A stretch of DNA of 64,000 bases from Hyphomicrobium_A sp963817485 (GCA_963817485.1 CAWFOR010000027.1:1-64000); one strand, 5' to 3'; numbered from the stretch's first letter, positions 40,233 through 49,440 are shown. Translations and numbers: made by a program. The notes: generated by a model from the sequence alone, not told the origin.

Positions 40233-41969
40233 TCAGTCCAGACGCAATCTCCGCCCGGCGTAGGCAAAGAGCGGGCGCCAGAAGAGCCGATTGAAGAGAA
40301 TGACGAACACGGACATGACGGTCACGCCGAGAACGATCTGCGGGTAGTCGCCTGCCTCCGTCGCTTGCGCGATGTAAGCTCCGATGCCATGGGCGGCAAC
40401 CTTGTCCTGGCCCCAACGCACGTACTCGGCGACGATGCTGGCATTCCACGAGCCGCCGGAAGCCGTCAGGGCTCCGGTGACGTAGTAAGGGAAGATGCCC
40501 GGCAGAATGACCTCGCGCCACCATTGCCAGCCTTTGGATCGGAACGTTAGTGCGGCTTCCTTGAGATCATTCGGAAAGGCTGAGGCACCGGCGATCACAT
40601 TGAAGACGATGTACCATTGCGTGCCGAAGATGATGAGGGGACTGAGCCAGATATCGGGATTGAGCTGAAAACGTACGATGGCCATCACGGCTATGGGGAA
40701 CAGGACATTGGCAGGAAAGGCCGCAAGGAACTGGGCCACGGGTTGAACACGCTCGGCGACACGTGGGCGCAAGCCGATCCAGACGCTGACGGGAACCCAA
40801 AATACTGTCGCGAGCGCAAGCAGCGTCACCACGCGCAGCAGGGTCAGCGAGGTCAAGCCGATCGTTTCGAGCAGGTCAGACCAGGACAGCTCGGTGCTAA
40901 CGAAAGCGGCGATCTTCCAGGCTGACCATGCCGTCGCCAGCCCAATCGCGGTAAACCAGACGACATCCATGATGCGGGACGCTCGAGAACCACCGGTTTC
41001 TCGGCCTTGAAATATCACCGGAAGCTCCATGCGCCAGAAGGCGTAGCCCATCAGCCGTCGGCTGATGTAGCGTGCCATGAAGCGAAATCCGCGGGCGCGC
41101 TGAAAGATGCGCAGGACCCACGACTCCTCGACGATCTGCGAGGCCGACAGCTCGACGCGAAACTTGCTTGCCCAGGCCACCACAGGACGGAAGAGAAGCT
41201 GGTCATAGAGGAGAATGACAACGGACATGGCGGCAACGGCCGCGATGACCGCGTCGACGCGTCGCCCTTCAATGGCAAGCGCCAGGTAAGAGCCGATGCC
41301 CGGCAGCTTGATGGTCGTGTTCCCGACGGAGATGGCCTCCGAAGCCACGACAAAGAACCATCCCCCGGACATCGACATCATCGTGTTCCAGAGCAGTCCC
41401 GGGATGGCAAACGGAACCTCAAGAGACCAAAAGCGCTGCCACGGCGTCAGCCGGAAGCCTCGCGCAACCTCATCGAGGTCGCGCGGCACGGTGCGCAGCG
41501 ATTGATAGAACGAGAAGGCCATGTTCCAGGCCTGGCTGGTGAAGATCGCGAAGATCGCAGCGCACTCGGGCCCAAGTGTGCTGCCGGGAAACGCGCCGGT
41601 GAAGACGGTGACGGTGAAAGACAGAAAGCCCAGCACGGGCACCGATTGCAGCACGTCGAGAATGGGAATGAGCACCATCTCGGCGCGGCGGCTCTTGGCC
41701 GCGAGCGTCGCATAGGTGAAGGTGAAGAGGAACGAGAAGCCAAGCGCGATAAACATGCGCAGGACCGTGCGCAGCGCGTAGTAGGGCAGGTTGCCGTAGT
41801 CGAGGGAGACAGTGGTGGCACCGGGCGGCGGCAACGCCGCGACCATGCCGCGAGAGCCGTTCGCGATCACGACAAAGACGGCGACGATCATCGTGAACGC
41901 GATGACGTCCCAATAGTTAGGGGAGGCCCGTCTGGTCAGCGATGCGAGACTGGTCCACCTGACGGCCAT
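40233..41969 (-). CDS. ABC transporter permease with two fused permease domains (NitT/TauT type)
   Basis: This 578-residue protein holds two complete permease units of the SsuC/TauC type in one chain. The first EAA loop reads DLDEVARGFRLTPWQRFWSL (about 165-184) and the second DLKEAALTFRSKGWQWWREV (about 470-490). About twelve membrane helices are expected. A fused pair makes the whole channel from one gene. The ATPase gene follows 12 bases later on the same strand. The substrate is not evident; no periplasmic binding protein gene lies beside the pair. Confidence 0.88.
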   Translation of the reverse strand: MAVRWTSLASLTRRASPNYWDVIAFTMIVAVFVVIANGSRGMVAALPPPGATTVSLDYGNLPYYALRTVLRMFIALGFSFLFTFTYATLAAKSRRAEMVLIPILDVLQSVPVLGFLSFTVTVFTGAFPGSTLGPECAAIFAIFTSQAWNMAFSFYQSLRTVPRDLDEVARGFRLTPWQRFWSLEVPFAIPGLLWNTMMSMSGGWFFVVASEAISVGNTTIKLPGIGSYLALAIEGRRVDAVIAAVAAMSVVILLYDQLLFRPVVAWASKFRVELSASQIVEESWVLRIFQRARGFRFMARYISRRLMGYAFWRMELPVIFQGRETGGSRASRIMDVVWFTAIGLATAWSAWKIAAFVSTELSWSDLLETIGLTSLTLLRVVTLLALATVFWVPVSVWIGLRPRVAERVQPVAQFLAAFPANVLFPIAVMAIVRFQLNPDIWLSPLIIFGTQWYIVFNVIAGASAFPNDLKEAALTFRSKGWQWWREVILPGIFPYYVTGALTASGGSWNASIVAEYVRWGQDKVAAHGIGAYIAQATEAGDYPQIVLGVTVMSVFVILFNRLFWRPLFAYAGRRLRLD

Positions 41970-42225
41970 GGGGATGGATCACAATTGAGTTGCGCCGGAC
42001 GGGTGCCTGCCAGATTTGTGTTCGGGGCGCAGCAAGATTCGACGCACGCTGCGCTGCCCTGATGCCGCGGCAGTTCGAGCACCTCATCATCGCCAGCGGC
42101 CACTTGCAGGAAACTAGCTTACATGAAGCTGACAACCTGCAACGCTTGCTTCGCTGTACAGGACCACTGTGCGTTTGCGTTTCAGCGCTCCGCAGCCGAG
42201 CGCGCCGGCCTGCAGAGCGATGCAC

Positions 42226-43545
42226 CTACTGCCCCTTCAACGCGAGGCGGACGTAGCCCTGCTGGTAGGAGGGCATGTACTTGCGCGCGGCTGCCAGCAC
42301 CTCTTCGCGCGTCACCGTCTCGACCGCCAAATCATGGCACGAAGCGCCGTCCAACGTCCTCGCCACCATGCAATCGACCAGCGTCTCGTTCTCGTAGGCC
42401 TCTTTGCGGCGCTTCAGCGCAATACGGTCCCGCAAGCGGGAGAGCTCCCTACCGTCGATGTCGGCCTTCATCTTGTCGATGATGTCGAAGACCTTTTTCT
42501 CCGTCCTTTCTGGGTCCTTGCTGCTTGAGACCGAAATCTTGACGATGCCGCTGCAGGCATCCGGCTCGTAGGTCACCTCGGGGGTGTAGGTGTCCCCGTC
42601 TTTCTCGCGCAGGTCGTCGAAAAGCGCGGTGCTCAAGTACTGGCTCAAGGCCATCAGAACTCTCGCATCGGCGCTGGTGACACACACGTCCGTGTTCCAC
42701 GCAATGCGCAAATCGGTCATCGGGCGTTCCAACTCGTGCGATGCCTCCGTGAGGCCCTTGTAGGCGCGGGTGACTCCCACACGCGGAATCTCGAGCCGGG
42801 GCCCCTCGGCAAACGCATATTTCCCGAAATGCTCCTGCACCAGCTTCGCGGCGACGTCAGGGTCGATTGAGCCCACCAGAAAGAGGTCCATGTTCGCCGG
42901 CAGGCGAACGGAGGCGGCGAAGTCGCGCAGCTGTGCGGCAAGCTCGGCCGGTGGGATCTTGCATCGCGCAACTTCCTCTTCCATCGTGTCCTTGGCGTAT
43001 GGATGGAATTGGCCGAGCAGCTCGCGATCCATTTTGTACTCCGCGAGTTTGTCGGGGCTGTATTTGTCGAGATAAAGCTCCTCCAAAACCACGCGGGCTT
43101 GCGCCCCGACCGTTGCAAGATCGAATTTCTGGTCAAGCGCGGTTGCGGCCAAGAGACCCGTCGCCTGCGGAAGATACTGCGGCAGGAACGACGCGTGCCA
43201 TTGGATCGCGCCCACTTCCGTCGACGCATTGCTCTCCTGAATGCAGGACTTATACATACCTGCGACCTCGGCCGCCGACATCGTTCCCGCAGCGCCCGAG
43301 AACGAGGTGTGCTCGCAAATGTGCGCCAGGCCATTGTTGGAAATTTCCTTGCTGCGCAGAACGAGCGTCGCTGCCACATACCCCGAGGCATTGGGCATAC
43401 AGTGGGCGCGAAAGCCGTTGTCCAACGTGATGCTTCGATGGCCCGGAAGAATGTTGACAGCCTGCGCCGTGCCGATGGGGGCAAGTGAGCTTGCCGCCAC
43501 GCCTGAAAGGAATGCCTTTACCGCATCCCGCCGATTGATCTGCAT
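42226..43545 (-). CDS. Exported M16-family metallopeptidase
   Basis: This 439-residue protein has a Tat-like signal (NRRDAVKAFL, then a hydrophobic stretch to GTAQA at about residue 29). The inverted zinc motif HICEH (75-79) is intact, and a Glu at 155 (VVLEELYLD) fits the third ligand about 76 residues later. The second half (about 260-435) is the M16 C-terminal domain. Single-domain M16 proteins often act as pairs with an inactive partner; none is encoded nearby. It is likely periplasmic. Confidence 0.88.
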   Translation of the reverse strand: MQINRRDAVKAFLSGVAASSLAPIGTAQAVNILPGHRSITLDNGFRAHCMPNASGYVAATLVLRSKEISNNGLAHICEHTSFSGAAGTMSAAEVAGMYKSCIQESNASTEVGAIQWHASFLPQYLPQATGLLAATALDQKFDLATVGAQARVVLEELYLDKYSPDKLAEYKMDRELLGQFHPYAKDTMEEEVARCKIPPAELAAQLRDFAASVRLPANMDLFLVGSIDPDVAAKLVQEHFGKYAFAEGPRLEIPRVGVTRAYKGLTEASHELERPMTDLRIAWNTDVCVTSADARVLMALSQYLSTALFDDLREKDGDTYTPEVTYEPDACSGIVKISVSSSKDPERTEKKVFDIIDKMKADIDGRELSRLRDRIALKRRKEAYENETLVDCMVARTLDGASCHDLAVETVTREEVLAAARKYMPSYQQGYVRLALKGQ

Positions 43546-43854
43546 CCGTAGGCCTCATGCCGCTTGCGTTGATCGTGCGTCCTTGCGGCGGCTTATTCAG
43601 CAGATCGACACTCGGCGGCTGTTCCCGACGGTACAGGAAGCGGACGCCCTCCTGCCGCAGTCGGGTCGCGGTGTTTCTCCAATCTCATGAGGTAGAGGAG
43701 CTGCGGATCGGCGGACCCGCCGGAAGTCTCAATCAGCGCCCGCAGAAGAGAATAGGATTTGAAAATGATCCGCCGGGCGACAGCTCTTATTTACAGCTCT
43801 TATATAGATCTGTTGCGGCGCACCTAGGCAGGCCCCTGGCGCAAGGAGGATCCC
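43546..43854. other. 309-base intergenic region
   Basis: This gap lies between the divergent M16 peptidase and GYD genes. It includes an A/T-richer stretch at about 43745-43815 that probably holds the GYD promoter. No other feature was found. Confidence 0.4.
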
Positions 43855-44150
43855 ATGGCTACGTTCATCGTGCTTTCGAGCTTCACCGAGCAGGGCATTC
43901 GCAACGTCAAAGAGACCGATAAATCGAGCGGAGGCCTTCAAGGAGATGGCCAAGAAGCGTGGTGCCACCGTCAAGGATATGTACTGGACGCTCGGCAGCC
44001 ACGACACTGTCGTGGTGTTTCGAGGCTCCCGACGATGAGACAGCGGCAGCGCTCGTGATGAGCGTCTCGTCTCTGGGCAACGTCCGCTCCGAGACGCTGC
44101 GCGCCTTCTCGGTCGACGACATGAAGAAGACGCTCGGCAAAATGGTTTGA
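43855..44150 (+). CDS. GYD-domain protein, interrupted by two frame changes
   Basis: AAGGAGGA precedes ATG 43855. Three frames in series make one GYD-domain protein: MATFIVLSSFTEQGIRNVKE in the first, AEAFKEMAKKRGATVKDMYW and TLGSHDTVVVF in the second, and APDDETAAALVMSVSSLGNV to the stop at 44150 in the third. Both changes are +1, at about 43925 (AATCGAGCGG) and 44021 (TTTCGAGGC). Adding CG at each CGA gives exactly 100 codons, the normal length. GYD proteins are small ferredoxin-like-fold proteins of unknown function. Confidence 0.75.
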
Positions 44151-44176
44151 CCCGACCGTCTCGGCGGACGACGCGT

Positions 44177-44584
44177 CTATCGACGCCGGGGCACCGACCA
44201 CGCCTCTGCCGAAGTCATCGGATTCTGCAGTGACTCTGCCATGAGCCTGCCGAGCTCCTGCGCCTGAAGGGCATAGGTGTGCATTTGGGTTTGGGCGTAG
44301 TGGCTCTGGAGCGCGAGCACGTCCTGGAAATCCTTCGCGTTCGCAAGCGAGCTTGCCAGCGCGAAGCCGGCATCGGCATTCTGCTTGGCGAACCGAACCG
44401 CTCGCTCCTGGACCGCTTTGAGCCCGGATGTCATCTCGTTCGGCGGCATCGCCTGCCACCACATGCCCATCGCTTGGCTCATGGCGTCCATGAATTGACC
44501 GTAGGCTGCGCTTGCCTGCTCTACATTCTTCTCGGCCAGCTCGCGCACATGCGGCGGGATTTCAAAATTCGGGCCCTGGGCCAT
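44177..44584 (-). CDS. Phasin-like protein
   Basis: This 135-residue protein is helical without a signal peptide. It has phasin-like features: ELAEKNVEQASAAYGQFMDA (about 15-34), a middle AVRFAKQNADAGFALASSLA and LQSHYAQTQMHTYALQAQEL. Phasins coat polyhydroxyalkanoate granules. The PHB-type esterase at 7446 is far away, so there is no direct operon link. The C-terminus (SAEAWSVPRRR) is slightly unusual for the family. Confidence 0.7.
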   Translation of the reverse strand: MAQGPNFEIPPHVRELAEKNVEQASAAYGQFMDAMSQAMGMWWQAMPPNEMTSGLKAVQERAVRFAKQNADAGFALASSLANAKDFQDVLALQSHYAQTQMHTYALQAQELGRLMAESLQNPMTSAEAWSVPRRR

Positions 44585-44823
44585 GTCGTCCTCGCTCTGT
44601 AGGATTTTTGCGTCGTCTCGCAGCCACGCTACATGATCGGGTCGAGATTTAGGAGCGAAATGGCCCGGGGACGACGCTCGGGCACTAATTCGCTATTTCG
44701 GAGATGATGTAGAGGACCGCTGCCACACGGCCCTCTTTACACTTCAGGCGCTCCATCGCCAAGCGCCTGCTCCAAGTGCGAAAGCGGCTCGACGCTCTGC
44801 GCTAGGGTGCTCTAGTTCAACTC

Positions 44824-45609
44824 TCAAAAGCTGGCGTCGAGATCTATCGTACCATAGGTGCCGGCGCCGCCGCCGAACCCCCCGCCACTGTCTCCGCTGC
44901 TGTCGCCTGAGCCGCTGACGAATTGGTGCCCGGCCACGAGGGTCAGCTTGAGAGGCACGTCTTTGGTCAATGCGAAGGTGTACTTGGCAAATCCGCCGAG
45001 ACGCTGTGCGTTGTAGCCGGTGTCCCCGTCTACCGACCCATCGGGACCGATGAAGAGATTCTTGCAGACCCGCGCGCCCACACGCAGCTCGGCAAAGTAG
45101 GTGTCGAAAGCCGTCGAATATTCAGCGGCAAGACTCGTGGCGATGGGCTGCTTCTCGTCCTCAAAGTCGAAGCTTCCCGCTACTTTGATACCTGTTTGAG
45201 TTCCCCTGAGTTTGTTGGTCGGATCGTTCGGCGTGAGCTGCGAGTCCTGATAGTCGAGGCCGACGTAGCCGCCGAAGGTCGCGCCTCCGCGTACGATTTG
45301 GTAGCCAGGCATCAGGTCGAGCTGCCAAAGCTTGCCGTCGACGTTGCCGCCGGGGACGTCCGAGCTGGCATAGTTGTAAACGGCCAGGCTGCCGTACATG
45401 CGAAACAGGAAACCGTCTTTCGCCATGTCGTGGTTCAGCGCGACGATCGCCTCGTCATACCAGTAGAGGGACTGCGGGGCGGCATCGAACCCGGTAATTA
45501 CCTCATAGCCCTTGGGCTTCTCCTCGCCACTGGCGGCACATGCAAAGAGAAGGACGCCGCACGAGGCGACCATGTGTAGGGCACATATGCTCGGGCGGAT
45601 CGAGTTCAT
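44824..45609 (-). CDS. bcsS: Cellulose biosynthesis protein BcsS-like outer-membrane protein
   Basis: This 261-residue protein has an N-terminal signal (MVASCGVLLFACAASG) and a beta-barrel-like pattern of alternating residues: FLFRMYGSLAVYNYAS, GGYVGLDYQDSQL, EYSTAFDTYFAELRVGARV and GGFAKYTFALTKDVPLKLT. These match the BcsS family, small outer-membrane proteins associated with cellulose genes in alphaproteobacteria. A Gly/Ser-rich segment (SGSGDSSGDSGGG) sits near the C-terminus. No bcsA, bcsB or bcsC gene is in the window, so here it is an orphan. Confidence 0.75.
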   Translation of the reverse strand: MNSIRPSICALHMVASCGVLLFACAASGEEKPKGYEVITGFDAAPQSLYWYDEAIVALNHDMAKDGFLFRMYGSLAVYNYASSDVPGGNVDGKLWQLDLMPGYQIVRGGATFGGYVGLDYQDSQLTPNDPTNKLRGTQTGIKVAGSFDFEDEKQPIATSLAAEYSTAFDTYFAELRVGARVCKNLFIGPDGSVDGDTGYNAQRLGGFAKYTFALTKDVPLKLTLVAGHQFVSGSGDSSGDSGGGFGGGAGTYGTIDLDASF

Positions 45610-45725
45610 GCTGCGCTGATTGACGGCGAGCCAGTAGCCCGCGAATCGGATGAGTAGCCGATTCGGCCCGGCAACCGCAGTTTCGCATTCCCGTCATGGC
45701 GCGGCGTCGCGAAGTCAGGTCCGGC

Positions 45726-47876
45726 TCATGCCGCCTTTTCCGCCTCGCCCGCTGCGGGTGCCGCGGCCTTGCCGGTGATCTTCAGCGCGAACGCATAGTC
45801 CGCCGCGATCTCCTTCAGCTGCTCATAGCGACCTGAGGCGCCGCCGTGGCCCGCCTCCATGTTGATCTTGAGCAGGATCAGGTTGTCGCTGGTGTTGAGC
45901 TCGCGCAGACGCGCGATCCACTTCGCCGGCTCCCAGTAGGTGACGCGCGGGTCGGTTAGCCCGCCGTAGGCGAAGATGTGCGGATAGGGCTTGGCCACCA
46001 CGTTCTCGCACGGGCTGTAGCTGAGGATCGTCTCGAAGTCCTCTTTGCTGGCGATCGGATTACCCCACTCGGGCCACTCCGGCGGCGTCAGCGGCAGGTC
46101 CTTGTCGAGCATGGTGTTCAGCACGTCGACGAAGGGCACATCCGCGATGATGCCGAGGAACAGCTCGGGCGCCATGTTGGCGATGACGCCCATCAGCATG
46201 CCGCCGGCCGAGCCGCCGTTCGCGACGATGCGTCCGCGCTGGGTGAAGCCTTGGGCCACGAGATAGTCGCCAGCCGCGATGAAGTCGGTGAAGGTGTGCA
46301 CCTTGTTGGTGAGCTTGCCGCCCGTGTACCAGCGGTAGCCCTTGTCCTTGCCGCCGCGCACGTGCGCGATCGCATAGATGAAGCCGCGGTCGACGAGCGA
46401 CAGCCGCGTCGTCGAGAACGAGGCCGGGATCGAGATGCCGTAGGCGCCGTAGCCGTAGAGGAACAGCGGCGCGGAGCCGTCGAGCGGAGTGTCGCGGCGG
46501 TAGAGGATGGAGACCGGCACCGTCTCGCCGTCGGGCGCCGGCGCATAGACGCGGCGCGTCACGTAGTCGGCCGCGTTGTGCCCGCTCGGCACCTCCTGGC
46601 GCTTGCGCAGCGTGCGCGCGCGGGTCTCCATGTCATAGTCGTAGGTCTCGGCGGGCGTCGTCATCGACGAGTAGACGAAGCGCAGCGTCGTCGTGTCGAA
46701 CTCGTAGCCGGGCGCCATGCCGAGCGCGTAGGCTTCCTCGGGGAATGCGATTGTGTGCTCCGCGCCGTCCTTGAGACGGTGGACGATGATGCGCGGCAGG
46801 CCGTCCTCGCGCTCCAGCCGGACCATGTGGTCGCGGAAGAGGACGGTATCGAGGATAAGGCGCCCGGGGCGATGGGCGATGAGTTCGCGCCAGTTGGCCA
46901 TGGTCGGGGACGCTAGCGGCGCCTCGCAGATGCGGAAGTCCTCCGCACCCGCCGAGTTCGTCGTAACGAACAGCCGGTCGCCGTTGTGCTCGACCGAGTA
47001 CTCATGCCCGTGCTGGCGCGGCTCGACCAGGCGCATGGGCGCCGTCGGCGCGTCGGCGTCGATGAGGTAGACCTCGCTCGTCTGGTGGTCGTGCGCATCG
47101 ATGAGGACGAACTTGCCCGACTGCGTCGAGCCCAATGCAACGTAGAAGCCGGTGTCCTTCTCCTCGTACACGAGGACGTCATCGGTCACCGGCGTGCCGA
47201 CAACGTGGCGGTAGACCTGGAGCGGGCGGTGGTGCTCGTCGAGCCGCACGTAAAACAGCGTGCGGCTGTCGTTGGCCCAGACGAGGCCGCCGCGCGTGTC
47301 GGGGATCTCGTCGGCCAGGTCTCTGCCGGTGCGCAGATCGCGGATGCGGACGGTGTAGAGCTCGGAGCCGCGGTCGTCGCTGGAGTAGGCGAGCAGCGTG
47401 TGATCGGGGCTGTGGTGGGAGATGCCGAGGTCCCAGTAGCGCTTGCCCTTGGCCTCGGCGTTGCCGTCGAGAAGAACGGTCTCGGCCCCGCCGTCGCGCG
47501 GGCGCCGAGCGAGCAGCGGATATTGGCCGCCGGCAACGAAGCTCGAGTAGTAGGCGTAGGGCCCGTCGGGCGCCGGCACGGTGCTGTCGTTCTCCTTGAG
47601 GCGCCCCTTCATCTCGGTGAAGAGGTCGGCCTGCAGGAGATTGGTGTCTGAAAGCTGGGCGTCGCAATAGGCATTCTCGGCCTCGAGGTAGGCGCGGATC
47701 TCCGGTGCGAGCCGCTTGGGGTCGCGCATCACCTCCTGCCAGTTGTCGTCCCTCAGCCACGCGTAGTCGTCGACGAGCTCGACCCCGTGCCACGTCGTGG
47801 TGTGGGGGCGGCGGGGTGCGAGTGGGGGCTTGGCAAGCGCGTGTCGGTGGGCTGGGCCGTGCATTCTACTCTCCAC
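45726..47876 (-). CDS. ptrB: Oligopeptidase B-type S9 prolyl oligopeptidase
   Basis: This 716-residue protein has an N-terminal propeller of about 400 residues (from HGVELVDDYAWLRDDNW) and a C-terminal alpha/beta hydrolase. The nucleophile is in ANGGSAGGMLMG, the acid loop follows near GGLTDPRV, and the catalytic His is in MEAGHGGASGRYE. Oligopeptidase B cuts short peptides after Lys or Arg. There is no signal peptide. The length fits the family. Confidence 0.92.
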   Translation of the reverse strand: MESRMHGPAHRHALAKPPLAPRRPHTTTWHGVELVDDYAWLRDDNWQEVMRDPKRLAPEIRAYLEAENAYCDAQLSDTNLLQADLFTEMKGRLKENDSTVPAPDGPYAYYSSFVAGGQYPLLARRPRDGGAETVLLDGNAEAKGKRYWDLGISHHSPDHTLLAYSSDDRGSELYTVRIRDLRTGRDLADEIPDTRGGLVWANDSRTLFYVRLDEHHRPLQVYRHVVGTPVTDDVLVYEEKDTGFYVALGSTQSGKFVLIDAHDHQTSEVYLIDADAPTAPMRLVEPRQHGHEYSVEHNGDRLFVTTNSAGAEDFRICEAPLASPTMANWRELIAHRPGRLILDTVLFRDHMVRLEREDGLPRIIVHRLKDGAEHTIAFPEEAYALGMAPGYEFDTTTLRFVYSSMTTPAETYDYDMETRARTLRKRQEVPSGHNAADYVTRRVYAPAPDGETVPVSILYRRDTPLDGSAPLFLYGYGAYGISIPASFSTTRLSLVDRGFIYAIAHVRGGKDKGYRWYTGGKLTNKVHTFTDFIAAGDYLVAQGFTQRGRIVANGGSAGGMLMGVIANMAPELFLGIIADVPFVDVLNTMLDKDLPLTPPEWPEWGNPIASKEDFETILSYSPCENVVAKPYPHIFAYGGLTDPRVTYWEPAKWIARLRELNTSDNLILLKINMEAGHGGASGRYEQLKEIAADYAFALKITGKAAAPAAGEAEKAA

Positions 47877-48498
47877 GCTACCGGAGTGATGGAAGGGCAG
47901 ACGCCGCTTCTGCGTCAGGCCAATTTGGGTATCTCAGGGGGCGCTGCCAGATGCGTTTCGCGGGGCGGCGGGCGCAATCAGATTGCTCGTGACTGGCGTT
48001 GTCAACCATATGAACAGGCAACTCGAGCCGCCTTTTTTGGCGGGGCGCCGGGGCCAAAGTCTTGAGCCATGCGCATTGGGCAAAGCGCGCATGTCCCGTA
48101 GATCTTGTGCAATGGATGTGAGCCAAGCTTGCCGGCGGTCCCCCTACCGAGAGGCATTCGCGGGGCGTCCGCGATAGGTGAACACGGGTCAATCGGATTG
48201 TGTCACATTTCGTCTTAGCTCATATGGTTGTAGGGAAATGTCGGGCAAGTGCCTGGCACCCTGAACGCCTGTTTGATTAGGCTTACCAAGTGTATGCTCA
48301 GGCGTTGTTGTTGACTTTACTTCAGGGTGGTGCGAAACAAAGCTCCGCAGCGATAATCGGCGCTGTGTTTCCCGATGAGATCAAATACCAACCAAGTCGA
48401 AATCAGCCGAGGTCTCGCCGACGCTTGGTTTAGATTTGACTATGCGGTGCGTGGCCTTGCTCTTCAGCGCTCGCGCCTTTCGAGGGAGGGAAGTTGAA
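47877..48498. other. 622-base intergenic region upstream of mucR
   Basis: This gap separates divergent ptrB and mucR. It has no supported gene. The part from about 48190 to 48420 is A/T-richer and holds nested inverted repeats (separate entry) and a TTGACT at about 48310 that could be a -35 box. Confidence 0.5.
48257..48329. repeat. Nested inverted repeats upstream of mucR
   Basis: CACCCTGA (48257-48264) pairs with TCAGGGTG (48322-48329), and inside it ACGCCTG (48265-48271) pairs with CAGGCGT (48299-48305). The two left arms are directly adjacent, so together they can form one long interrupted stem with a bulge on the right side. It could be an operator, a structured RNA or the end of an old mobile element. 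Confidence 0.45.
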
Positions 48499-48906
48499 GT
48501 GGAAGATCCTACCGACCCGGAGCTGGTCGAGTTGACGGCCAAAATCGTCTCCGCCTACGTGAGCAACAACACGGTCGTTGCCACGGATCTGCCCCACCTC
48601 ATCAGTGAAACGCACGCGGCGCTCTCCCGGGCGACTGGAAACTCAGCTCCCATCGAGCGCGAAGAGCAGAAACCGAAAGTTCCGGTCAAGAAATCGGTGA
48701 TGCCCGATCACATCGTTTGTCTCGAGGACGGCAAGAAGTTCAAGTCGCTGAAGCGCCACCTGCGCACCCATTACAACCTGTCGCCGGAAGAGTACCGGGA
48801 GAAGTGGGGGTTGCCCCATGACTATCCGATGGTCGCTCCCAACTACGCGCGCGCGCGCTCCGACCTCGCCAAGAAGATGGGCCTCGGCACGCGGCGCGAG
48901 AAATAA
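48499..48906 (+). CDS. mucR: MucR/Ros family zinc-finger transcriptional regulator
   Basis: This 135-residue protein starts at GTG 48499, with AGGGAGGG 8 bases upstream; the longer frame from 48436 adds an unconserved leader. The N-terminus ELVELTAKIVSAYVSNN is typical. The zinc finger reads HIVCLEDGKKFKSLKRHL with RTHYNLSPEEYREKWGLP following. The first ligand pair is C-x-x-E/D rather than C-x-x-C, a known variation in this family. MucR proteins are H-NS-like silencers controlling exopolysaccharide, motility and cell-cycle genes in alphaproteobacteria, a fit with the polysaccharide genes at 1-6 kb. Confidence 0.92.
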   Translation: MEDPTDPELVELTAKIVSAYVSNNTVVATDLPHLISETHAALSRATGNSAPIEREEQKPKVPVKKSVMPDHIVCLEDGKKFKSLKRHLRTHYNLSPEEYREKWGLPHDYPMVAPNYARARSDLAKKMGLGTRREK

Positions 48907-48945
48907 GCCGCGCACCGCTCCTCGCTCAGGTCGTCAACCTTTCGT

Positions 48946-49281
48946 TTACCGACAGTGCGCGGGCGCTTGCGAGGCCCGCACGCGCAAACACACCGCAACC
49001 TCCGCCCGGTATGCCCTCAAGAGCTGAGCGTGGCGTGCGAGGTCGTACGTCCAATGACCGCTTAAGCCGCGGAGGCGCTCCGCGCGCAGCGCGCGTCTCA
49101 GTCGCGCGAGCAGTCGCGCGTGCTCGGCTTCGCTCGGCGTGGCGAGCTCCCACTCCCAGAGAGGCAGCAGCTTCGGCAGATCGCGTGCCCGCTCGTAGCC
49201 GAAAGGCGCCACGACGAGCTCGGGCTTGAGATGCGCGGCTGCGTTCGCGCCGCTGCGGCGGGCGGATCGGGGTTGCGACAT
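48946..49281 (-). CDS. Small Arg/Leu-rich protein, unknown
   Basis: This 111-residue protein has an ordered core around YERARDLPKLLPLWEWEL and SGHWTYDLARHAQLLRAYRA, with an Arg/Ala/Leu helical segment between. It has no signal peptide, membrane helix or known motif. It lies between mucR and the DUF6456 gene, on the opposite strand to both. The composition is coding-like rather than random, but I do not recognise the family. Confidence 0.5.
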   Translation of the reverse strand: MSQPRSARRSGANAAAHLKPELVVAPFGYERARDLPKLLPLWEWELATPSEAEHARLLARLRRALRAERLRGLSGHWTYDLARHAQLLRAYRAEVAVCLRVRASQAPAHCR

Positions 49282-49440
49282 GGGGAGCTGCTCCGGCTTG
49301 GTTGAGCCGGTCAGTCTCTCACCGCTCTTCGGCCTCGCGGATAAGCGGCGCCTGGCGTGAAGCGAGCACGCTTCGCCTCGACTTATCCCCCTCGTTCACT
49401 CCCGGACTAGTTTGGAAATCGGATTTCAGTACATGGGCGT

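Noticed and set aside
38908..40524. Start of the ABC ATPase at 40524
   Set aside because: The extra 101 residues lie antiphase inside the permease gene and look random; ATG 40221 gives a normal ATPase N-terminus.
43855..44150. Programmed ribosomal frameshifting as cause of the frame changes
   Set aside because: The sites lack a shared slippery sequence, pseudoknot or in-frame stop cue, and the genes are unrelated families in which shifting is not known. Error or decay is simpler.
47878..48192. Minus-strand 104-codon open frame upstream of mucR
   Set aside because: Composition is not protein-like and it overlaps a promoter-rich gap between divergent genes.
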